Source: Pholiota molesta | Lineage: Eukaryota; Basidiomycota; Agaricomycetes; Agaricales; Strophariaceae | Assembly (NCBI GenBank): GCA_014925825.1 | Contig: JACGCK010000493.1 | Coordinates: forward strand, 1-19,996 | DNA: 19,996 nucleotides | Direction: 5' to 3' | In this document: piece after piece, positions 9,131 through 18,400 of the stretch | How positions within the stretch are numbered: position 1 is the stretch's first letter | Layout of the letters: the number at the start of each line of letters is the position of its first letter | The notes under the pieces: model-generated | What the model saw: only the letters and a program-made list of their open reading frames with translations | What the model was told of the DNA's origin: nothing | The model's database searches: none | Made by a program: the position numbers and the translations under genes

Positions 9131-11753
9131 TCACTGGACACCTTGCTGACGACGCTTTTCGTCGCGACGCACAGTCTGGCACATCTTGACTAAGGTATGG
9201 ATATATTCCCAGTCGCCCTCGTCATAGCCGCCATGCGTTTCGATAGTCTCGAGATATGGGAAAAGCAAGGAAAGATCGGTGGCAATGTTAACTTTGTCTT
9301 TTGCCGAAGGTGATCCTCCACGAACAAATAGAACTTTCAATCCATGAGGAATGAAATCATTCCCCAAATTGAGCGGCGAGTCCAATGTGGGAGGAATCCG
9401 TCGGATGCAACCTTCGAAACGGGTAAGGCGAGGATAATAGCGCGCAATCTGGTGAAGAGTCGATATCATGATGCCCAAATTCAACTTGAATGATGCAGGA
9501 AGTTCCAGCTTTTCCATGGACATTGGGATGTCAGAGGGCATCGCAACCAAGTCAACGAGGGATTCATCCACGGAAGTTAAGACCCAATGATAGAACTGTA
9601 ACGTTTTGAGAGTCGGGCATGATAAGAGCGTTCGGAAGGTCGGAGATGGAAATTCGATTGAGCTAGGGATAGGGTCGAAAGCCAGAGGCTCCATACGATC
9701 AATAGTGAATGCATCCGGGTTTCCAAGAGTAAGAATCTCCTCAATCACATAGGCAAAAAATGCGGTCTGCGAGATGATATTGGAGATCCTTTCCTGTTCC
9801 TCTCTGGCCGCTTCCAGTCTTTCCCTAGCCTCTTCCTCGGCTTTCACCCGCGCCTCCTCTGCCTCGGCTTTCATCCGCGCCTCCTCTGCCTTGGCTTTCA
9901 TCCATGCCTCGTCTGCCTCGGCTATCATCCGCGCCTCCTCTGCCTTGGCTTTCATCCATGCCTCCTCTGCCTCGGCTATCATCCGCGCCTCCTCTGCCTC
10001 GGCTTTCATCCGCGCCTCCTCTGCCTTGGCTTTCATCCATGCCTCCTCTGCCTCGGCTTTCATCCATGCCTCCTCTGCCTCGGCTTTCATCCATGCCTCC
10101 TCTGCCTCGGCTTTCATCCATGCCTCCTCTGCCTCGGCTTTCATCCGCGCCTCCTCTGCCTCGGCTTTCATCCGCGCCTCCTCTGCCTCGGCTTTCATCC
10201 GCGCCTCCTCTGCCTCGGCTTTCATCCGCGCCTCCTCTTTCTCTCGGCGTGCCATCTCTTTCTGGTGCTGTGATTTCTTTTTCTTATCTTTAGGCGTAGA
10301 AGATTCTGGAATGGGCACAGAATGGTCTGGAGCCAAGGTTTCCATCGGGTGTTCAAGAATCAAAATAACCTCCTGCACTGGTGGCTCAGCAAAAGTCGTC
10401 GAGGTGGAATCAGGGAACGGGGTTGTAGTGTCAAAAGAGAGCCCTTCAGGATCAGATCGGTTGTCGAGAGAAACATCAACTCCATCTTGCGAGATAGAAC
10501 TCTGCTCTGGACCCTGCGCGGAGGTATCTGTCATTAAAATTGGTGTGGCGGCTGGAATGTCGGGCCTTTTCTTGTCCCAGTGAGAGGGTAGCTGCAGTGA
10601 CAGGCCATTTTGAACCAAGGTCAATGATACCTCCTTGACCCCTTGTGGGAGGAGATGATAGACAAGATCGCCCATAAGGACTACATTGGCAGTGATGGAC
10701 AACTTCGTCAGTCGGCGGAATGGAGTAGCACTATCGATGTCGGGTGCGATTGGCGTCTGATATTCAACGAACGATGCAGGTCCCTCGGTGCTGCTTGTAG
10801 GGGCCAAGGAGGCCGCGTCCGACTGAAATAGACGTTGCTGGTATTCAGCTGTGCGAGCGTCGATGACAAATGACTCCAATTCTGGCAAGGAAGAAACGTC
10901 TCGCAAGAAGTCGAAGTCAAGGGAATCCGCTGCGTTGATAATATGAAGATGGCGCAAATGAACAAATTTCAAGGAGCTTTGCAGAGAGCTTTCGGAGAGA
11001 CGTCCAGGACCTAAGGTGATGTTCGACAACTGAGGTGCGTTGAGCACGAGCTCCTCCAAAAAGCAGGAGATGGTGATGTGGCGGGTTCGCGGGATATGAG
11101 AGATTTCTAAAGATGCGAGGGATGGCGTGACGCAGAAGAATAGAAAATAAATCAGAGCTTCATCGGCATCGACAAGGCGAAGGGTTTCCAAGGAGGGCAG
11201 GAACGGGCTCTTGGGGTCCTGGATCAAAGCAAGGCGAGCGAGTGTTTCAGGAGCTACATTGGGGTAGTCTGTGGATGTTGCCTCCGTCAGGATCAATTCT
11301 CTGATCTTGCGTGTATAGGATTTGAGCTGCTTGAGCTCGGTTTTCAAAAGTGGTCGCCTGACATGCTAAAAAGTATGACTTATTGTTCAGAAAGCCGCGA
11401 GAAAATACATGAAAACACAAACATATGCATTGTTCTCAAGAACCAGGCCAGGTAAATGCTCGATAATGGGTACGAAGGAATCAAGTGCTTGCAACGTGTC
11501 AACTGGAGGATCGCGATCTACGAAAATGATTTCGTTAGATGTACATGGAACACGCAGAAGAGCTTAACATACCTGTGATACCATTATCCAAAGGATCGGA
11601 AGACGGAGTCGGTAGGTCATCTACTCCGTTATCAATGGAGGCAACGACGTCGGAAAACTCGCTCAGAGTAGGAGACGACATGTCCGAAAGACTTTCGAAA
11701 TCGAAATCGTGTTGAAGGCTGGTATCGTCGGTCGAGATAGAATGGACGTTCAT
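9131..11753 (-). CDS. Array paralogue C: leucine-rich F-box-like protein with charged coiled-coil repeat insert
   Basis: Exons on the minus strand: 11753-11573, 11517-11423 and 11365-9131; the frame closes at 836 residues. Introns are 55 and 57 bp in phases 1 and 0. The leader is MNVHSISTDDTSLQH and acidic, with the internal MSSPTLSEFSD that begins B. The helix FVPIIEHLPGLVLENNAY and a leucine-rich body follow (LPSLETLRLVD, PSLASLEIS, LRHLHIINAADSLDF, LPELESFVIDA). The linker is greatly enlarged: an acidic Ser/Thr-rich part, a KDKKKK basic patch, then fourteen 9-residue repeats of the type EEARMKAEA (DNA 9861-10238) and a degenerate continuation. This run should form a long single charged helix or coiled coil. 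The C-terminal signature is SLLFPYLETIETHGGYDEGDW and IHTLVKMCQ. It is the longest member of the family; function unknown. Confidence 0.8.
9861..10238 (-). repeat. 27-bp minisatellite, 14 exact-length units, coding
   Basis: Fourteen units of exactly 27 bp, preceded on the plus strand by a degenerate unit at 9834-9860. Each codes for EEARMKAEA or a variant. In protein order the variants run R, R, R, R, W, W, W, W(K), R, R(I), W(K), R(I), W(K), R, where R/W is the fourth residue, (K) marks Glu-to-Lys at position 8 and (I) marks Lys-to-Ile at position 6. The alternating stretch shows a 54-bp higher-order period. Unit length is a multiple of three, so gain or loss keeps the frame open. Confidence 0.95.
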
Positions 11754-11809
11754 ACGTCCTTGGAAATGACTACGATGGTAGGAAACAGGAAGGAAAGATA
11801 AAGAAAGCT

Positions 11810-11844
11810 TATATATACCTTCAAATAAGCGCCCATGCCTCATG
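11810..11844 (-). promoter_or_regulatory. Promoter of paralogue C: TATA box plus shared element
   Basis: On the coding strand CATGAGGCATGGGCGC (11844-11829) is followed after 11 bases by TATATATA (11817-11810), and ATG 11753 lies about 57 bases downstream. Spacing matches paralogue A. Further upstream the block CCACGGATG followed by a CATTGA-like stretch (about 11856-11878) is shared with D (about 14844-14864). Confidence 0.55.
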
Positions 11845-12569
11845 GTGTGCCGTGTCCACGGATGTCCGCATTGAACACAATGGCACATGAAGTTCATTCA
11901 AACCAGGACGTAACCTGTGGATCATTTCCTGTCGAATTTGCGATGCCTTCCATTAAGGTATTGGGTCTTGTGCTCTTGCGCACCATGAAAGTAACGAAAG
12001 TTGGGAACGAGTCGAACAAGTGAAGGTAAAAGTAGACCGCTGACTCGGAATGTGCAGTTTGTGATTATTGTTGTGACCAAAGATGGTCATGATCACGCTT
12101 GAACCGGACACCGGAGGAATAATGAAGAATCCGCTCTGGCCGACGGCGGGGGAAGGCTCGCTGCGCCATCCAAATAGATGGGCGCAATTGCTAGCAAGCG
12201 ACGAAAGGTAGGGAGTGTGAAGAACACACGGTGCGCTGTCGCCGGTTGGACAGCGTCCCGACTTGTCCCGATTTGGAAACCAACGCCGATAGTCTCTCCC
12301 GAGTCCCAACAATCCTATTTCTACATTCGTTGGCCCTCGATATTCTACTAGACCGGAATCGAGTCTAGTTGACTTAGGATGCTCGCAAGTCTTATTTTTG
12401 CCCGTCAAGTCAAACTCCAGCGTCAGAGCTCAGCGTTCACTTCATTATGAAAAATTCTAAAAACCTAGTGAATGATCAATGAATGATCATCGATTTAAGG
12501 ATGTCATAGACCGAAAACAAGTTCAAATTTTTGAATGCGAATACAAAGTTTAAGCATACTCTGGTGGTA
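11845..12569. other. Intergenic region between paralogues D and C
   Basis: No gene is supported. It should hold upstream sequence of C and the 3' untranslated region of D. The minus-strand open frame 11953-12408 (151 residues) has no recognisable domain and a low-complexity end. A 7-bp inverted repeat (ACTAGAC at 12347-12353 with GTCTAGT at 12363-12369) is the only structure I noticed. Confidence 0.5.
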
Positions 12570-14686
12570 CTAATCAGTACTCAATTTGTGACCGGTGACT
12601 CGCTGAAGACGTTTCTCGGTGGCGAGGCTCACAGTGTGGCACATGGTGACTAGGGTATATATATATTCCCAGTCGTCCTCATGGTAGCCCTTGTGTGTAT
12701 TGATAGTTTTGAGATGTGGGAAAAGTAAAGAGAGATACGCGGCAACTGCTGCTTTGTCTTTCGGAGAAGGTGCAAGTGAAACCCCACCAACGGACAGAGT
12801 TTCCAAGTCGTGAGGCATGATATCAGTTCCCAATTTAGGCTGCAAGGCCGCTGCAGAAGAAGTTTGCACGAAACATTCCAGGTAGAGGAGGCGAGGGTAG
12901 TAGCGGGCAATAAGTTCAAGAGTGAATATCGAGATGCCTGAGTTCGATGTCCTGTCCACAGGAAGTTGCAATTTTTGCATAGACATAGGCGAGGCAGCAG
13001 CGGGGGCTGTGGTTGAGTCTACGATAATTTTCTCCATAGACGGTAAAACCCAATGAGCTATCTTTAACTCCTTGAGAGTAGGATATGATAAAAGCGCCTC
13101 GAGGGTTGTCGACGGGAATTCGAATGGAAATTCGGCCGGGCCCGCCTCAGAGTATTTTGCATAATCAATAACGAATGAATCCATGGTTCCGATAGTGAGA
13201 ATCTTCTCAACCACACCCGCAAAAATTGAAGTCGTGTCCTGCACTTGTTGCGCATCGCTAAGTCGTTTGAGGCGATCCCTGCAACGGTCTTCTTCCTCGA
13301 TAGTGAGCTGAAGCTCGCCTCCTGATAGGGTTGTAAAGATCTTGGTTTTGATTTTCTTATTACCCCTGAGGAGAGGAGATTGGTTTAATATCCACTTGAG
13401 TTCTTCGATCGACATTGTATTCACGAGATCTTCGGTTTTGGAGGAGCCAAAAATGCTTCCATAACTTTTGGACGCAACGCCAAAAGCACCTGTATCCCGT
13501 GAAACAGATGCAGAGCCAAAAATGCTTCCATGATTGGACGCAAAGGCAAAAACGCCTTGTGTATTCCGTGAAACAGATGCAGGCGCGTTGGAATCTGGGG
13601 TTCGGACCAAAGTCAATGAGACCTTGACCGCTCGAGGGGAAAAGTGGAAGACGAGGTCGTCCATAAGGTTTACATTGCCAGTGATGGTCAACTCTCTGAG
13701 TTGGCGAAATGGGATAGAGCTCGGATCTCTTGCAATTATTGTCTGATCTTCAGTGGACGTTGACAGATTTGGATCGCCAACGCCGTTGCTCGTAGAAGCT
13801 AACGAGGTATTGTCTGCAGGGACTAGACGCCGCTTGTATTCGGCCGCGCGGGCATCAATAACGAACGACTCTAATTCTGGTAATTCAGAAACACCTTGCA
13901 AGAAAGCAAAATCGAGCGACTCTGCTGCATCGATGAGGTGAAGTTGGCGCAGGTGGTTGAATTTCAAGGAGCTTTGCAACGAGCTTTCGGAGAGACGCCC
14001 ATGGAAGGTGAGATTCAACAACTCTGGCACTCTGAGAACGAGCTCCTTCAGAAAAGAAGAGATGGTGATCTGTCGAGTAGTTGGGACCCCGATGATTTCC
14101 AATGATTTGAGGGACGGCGCGACGCAAAAGAAGAGGTACGACAGCGATTTATTCGCATCAATGATGCGGAGACATTCCAAAGAGGTCAGGAATGTGCTAT
14201 TGGGATCCTGTATCAAAGCGAGTCGAGCCAGAGTTTCAGGGGCCACATCTGGATGACTCGTGAGCTGGGGGTCCGTCAGGATCAATTCTCTGATCCTTTT
14301 TGCGTAAGAGATGAGCTGCTCGAGCTCCGCCTTTACGAGCGGTTTATCAATATACTAAACGTTGCAATAGCATGAGTCAAGAAAAAACCTCTGACAATAT
14401 AGAACTGACTGACGTATAGATTATGGTCGAGAATCAAGCCAGGCAAACGCTCGATGATGGGTAAAAAAGAATGGACTGCCGGCAACATGTCAATTTGGAG
14501 TTCAGCGGTCTCAGATCCTACGGAGTTGCTATCTTTAACATATAAATGAAAGACATAGCAGAATATTAACGTACCTGGCGCTATATTATCCGCAGTAGGG
14601 AAACCCGATAGATCATCTCCGACATCGCTAGAGGGTCTGGGGACTCGGATGTCAGAGAACACTGTGCTCAGAACAGGAGACGACAT
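12570..14686 (-). CDS. Array paralogue D: leucine-rich F-box-like family protein
   Basis: Exons on the minus strand: 14686-14575, 14517-14414 and 14354-12570; the frame closes at 666 residues. Introns are 57 and 59 bp in phases 1 and 0. The start is the internal methionine MSSPVLSTVFSDI; upstream sequence is similar to the leader of C (FQRNLGLESFS) but has no ATG in frame. The helix FLPIIERLPGLILDHNLY is followed by a leucine-rich body (LTSLECLRIID, PSLKSLEIIG, LRQLHLIDAAESLDF, LPELESFVIDA). The linker has a 23-residue tandem duplication ending in GSIFGS, then TMSIEELKWILNQ as in B. The C-terminal signature is SLLFPHLKTINTHKGYHEDDW and IYTLVTMCH. It is nearest to B, with long near-identical DNA stretches such as at 14219-14241 against 7769-7791. 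No F-box or enzyme motif is visible; function unknown. Confidence 0.8.
13444..13581 (-). repeat. 69-bp tandem duplication inside paralogue D
   Basis: Two adjacent 69-bp units (13444-13512 and 13513-13581), each coding for 23 residues of the form SVSR...GSIFGS. They differ at several positions in the middle but share both ends. The duplication is in frame and sits in the linker, the same region that carries the 27-bp repeats in paralogue C. Confidence 0.9.
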
Positions 14687-14785
14687 GATGGAAAAGCTCT
14701 CTAAACCCAAGTTGCGTTGAAAGATAGTAGTGCCTTGGTAGTGCCACAGTGGTAGGAGACAAGAAGCGAGAGCTAAAGGAAGCGT

Positions 14786-14826
14786 TATATATACCTGGAA
14801 ACAACCGTCCAAGCTCAAGCCTCATG
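14786..14826 (-). promoter_or_regulatory. Promoter of paralogue D: TATA box plus degenerate shared element
   Basis: On the coding strand a degenerate copy of the shared element (14826-14811, 13 of 16 positions matching that of B) is followed after 17 bases by TATATATA (14793-14786). ATG 14686 is about 100 bases downstream. The box would be nearer to the start used by C, which D appears to have lost. Confidence 0.45.
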
Positions 14827-15443
14827 GTGTGCCGTCACCCGTGTCCACGGATGCCTGTATTGAGCATAAATGGCAGAAGAATCTCACTGTTCAGTGATTC
14901 CAAATGTATATTAAAGACCACTTTCGCTTGAATCTGACATGATTTCCAAAGAATTGGTTGCGTCTTCTGTCATACACAAACTTAGGGGGGAGTGGAGCAG
15001 AAAAAAAGTGGGTGATGTTGAAGTTGTGTTGAAGTTGGGAAGTCGGGGGAATTCGTACAATCAAAGGCGGTGTTTGAAATGCGCGTATACATATGAAAAC
15101 CACAAAGTGAATGAAAAAGCCATAATTTTTTATTATAAATGAGATCGACAGCGGTGGTAGGATTTAGAATGTCCCATTACTCTACGTATGCAATTATTGT
15201 GGTAAACATGAGGGTGTTGAAGTCCGAATGTAAATGACGGGAATAGTACTATGGGGTAATGTTTGTGTGGTAATTGTCTGCCAGAGGGCGAGGTGAAGTC
15301 CGATGTACCAGTATATAAACGACAACCTAAGGAGAGACGGGCATGTATGGGGTCGTGACAGAGATGGCGAGTTCCAAAAAGAGGGAGAGAAAAAAGAAGG
15401 CAAAAGAACAGAAGTCCTAGAAAGGAGCAGAATAATATAATGA
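14827..15443. other. Intergenic region between chitin synthase 3' end and paralogue D
   Basis: No gene is supported. The part near 15130-15443 should be the chitin synthase 3' untranslated region, and 14827-15100 is upstream sequence of D that resembles the upstream sequence of B. The minus-strand open frame 15194-15472 overlaps the chitin synthase end and is Ser/Leu-rich low complexity. Confidence 0.5.
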
Positions 15444-18400
15444 CTAATTTTGGTCGAGGAGGGCACGATCAATAGCCGCGTTGATAGCGCCCTTGCGCGA
15501 GGTCAGGTCCATTCCAAAGTATTCTTCTAGCTGCCGACGAATCTCGCGCTTCGTCACAGAGTTGAGATCTGCTGAGCGCAGTACTTCATGCACGGCGCGT
15601 TCAATGTCTGCGTCAGAAGGGCCAGAACCGAGAAGGTCCATGTCTTCTGGTGTTCGTGTCTGGGGAATTTGCATATCAAGATAGTTGGTAACTGGACGGG
15701 ATGGCATGGGCTGAAGCAGTGCTGTCTCCGGCAAGGTATTGAACGGAGATTGCGGCGTATTCCTGCCAGACTGATAGTTAGGAGGTGGAAACATGCCTAG
15801 CTGTGAAGGCGCTGGTGAGAAGCTCCGAGGTTCATAGTAGGTTTCACGTCCATAGAGGGAGGCAGTGTGGGATTCGGGATAACCTTCATTTTTGCCTTTC
15901 ACGGGAGGCACCCAAGACCCGATGCTGTGATTTGACTCCTTGTCCCAGAGCTCGTTTTCCTTCAATGAAATACATTAGTCGATCGCATAAGAGTAGCACC
16001 ATAAGAAACTTACGTAGTCGCTCCATGATTTGAGTGGAATAGAGCGAGGATCAAACTTGCCCTCATCCTAAAGCACAAATCGGTCAATTCCGAAAATGTT
16101 TGAGAGGGTGGTCTGAAAGCTTACATGAACTATCATCTTCTTGCCAGATTCGCCCAACACAACACGCGTCTGACCCCAAGAGAAATCATCCATTTTCCAG
16201 AAAGAGTAGAGCGGGAGGAAGAATGAGAATGCGGGAATGGCGAGGATATAGAAGATCATCCATCCGATCATGTCCCACTTGCGTCTCATCACGAACACCA
16301 AAGCTTGCAGACCATAGATGGCGGCTATCATGACCAGGGACAGTGTTGGGATCGCTTTGTGCATTCCAGCCACCAAATAGACGAGATAGACAAGCTAGGA
16401 GAATCGGTTTAATTCGTATGACCAACAACATAGAAAAGAGAAAGGATAAGCTTACGTAGGCAACAGTGACAGGTTGGGTGAGCGTTGACACTAGATCAAT
16501 CATAACCACGAAGCGCATTGAGAAACAACAGAAGCCGCAGAGCTGCTCCAAGAAGACGAGTTCTCCAAGATTGTGAACGGTAGAATTAATCCAGCGGCGA
16601 CGTTGCGACAAGAGAACCTGCCAATCGTCGGGGGCAACAGTGTAGGCGTGTGCGTCACGAATGAACTGGGTCTTAAAGCGAGGGAAGTGCTTAAGGAGAA
16701 GCGTGGTCAGGTAACGATCTTCTCCAAGATGCAAGAGATTCTTCATGTGCAGGGTGTCGACGCGGTTTTCGGAGTAATCTTCGACCAACTGATTAGATAT
16801 GAGCAGAGGTTTATGGGTGTCGGGTGTACGCAGGCGATAGAGCGTGAAACAACCAGGCAAACAAGTGACGGAGCCGAACAAACTTTCGAATGCTTTGGCC
16901 ATGTGATGGGAGATGAAGTACTCGTAGACCTACGAAAGAATAGGTAAAGATATCATAGGTTAGGGTAGATTTGCAACTCACCTGCATCATTGTGATTAAA
17001 GACTGCTTCGCGTTGGCCAGTTCGGTTTCACCACATGCACCCAAAAGCTTCTTGTCGTGAATCATACTAAAAATGACAATTAGTAAATGGTTTAGACAAT
17101 GCCTGAACAAAAACTTACGCCGAGATCAAGCGATTGACAGACAAAGGATCGACAGTGGTATCAGCGTCAACCATGAACAGGTACTCATAAAACGATGGGT
17201 TGACACCGATGACGTTCTTGATCTGGTGGTACATCTCCAGCTCTAGAGGGTTCATCGGCGCGTTGAAGTGTACCTGAGTAAATTGATTCGCATGAACAAG
17301 ATGTTCGAGTAGTAAAGAGCATAAACAAAACAAACCTTGTTCAAGAAATGCATGAGTAGCAACTGCGAGTCACGTTTACCACGATTACCAGGCCGCGACC
17401 GCTCTGTAGGCTTTCCGATCTTGGCGACTACGAGATAAGGAACGACATGGCCCGAGCACTCATAGAGGCCCGAGTAGACCTTGCCCATATTGTGTTGTTT
17501 TGCGCCCTCGCCAATCGACATGAAGCTGAGCGGCTCGGGGTCCAAATTAGGATCCGCACCAAGGATATCAAGCACGATACGCGGCGTAGGACGATCGTTA
17601 CCGGAACCGACGATCATACCATCGCAAATAACGACGAGGAGTTTGCGTTTATCGTCATATTTCATCTGCGCCAGAGAATCAATTGTCCTGCGCAGCGAAA
17701 CGTCGCCTTCCGTATAACAAGGAACTTGGCAGATAACGAATTTGTCGTGGTCCTCGGGTGCACGCGGTGCACTGAAGTTGATGGATGCTAAGAACTTGAA
17801 ACCGATAATGGACACCATGATAACAGAGAGTACTAGGAGGATATAGTTGGCGAAGAGACATTGAGGCGATTGTCGATTGTCGACCTTGGCGACGAGGAAC
17901 AGATTTCGCAGACAGGTCTTCTGGTCAGCCAACACATTCTTGTCGATGTTCAGCGAGTCGAGCCTCTTGGTTATATCTTGACCGGCGTTGAATTTAAACA
18001 AGTTGAGGACATCGCCATGCATGAAGTTCACATCGATGCCAGATGGCGCTTGTGTGCCCACAGGAGTGCGGATGGCGGGAGGGCTGGTCAGATACGTGGT
18101 AAGATCATAGACCATACCGTTGTAGATGGCAACGGAGTTTCCACTGCTTGCAGCACTGCGGATTTCTTTGGGGGTCTGGGCTACAAATCCAACGCGAGAC
18201 TGGTATCGCATCTCAACCATCCGTTCGAAGTACCAATCGGGACGCGAGTCGTTCGTGAAAACTCGGAAATCGTGGTACTGGGCGTTCACATCCGTGTTGT
18301 TCTTTGAATCCAGGATGACATAGGGACTAACTGAACCGCTAACGCCGTTACACAGTGCGCTGACCTGCAATATATTGTTAGAACGAGAATTTTTCTCTCT

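Noticed and set aside
9834..10238. Regular repeats considered as a CRISPR-like array
   Set aside because: Units are directly adjacent with no unique spacers, coding in frame, and the genome is eukaryotic.
9774..10583. Long plus-strand open frame (269 residues) rich in Ala/Ser/Phe/Ile, and a third open frame through the same region
   Set aside because: All three frames on both strands stay open through the 27-bp repeats because the unit is a multiple of three and lacks stops. The minus-strand frame has the paralogue homology and introns, so these are shadows.
12347..12369. 7-bp inverted repeat with a 9-base loop
   Set aside because: Too short to distinguish from chance, with no neighbouring gene end or repeat copies seen.
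11953..12408. Minus-strand open frame of 151 residues between paralogues D and C
   Set aside because: No recognisable domain, irregular composition and no match to the other intergenic regions; most likely chance.
17447..18323. Several plus-strand open frames (114-148 residues)
   Set aside because: They lie antisense to the conserved catalytic and cytochrome b5-like exons of the chitin synthase; shadows.
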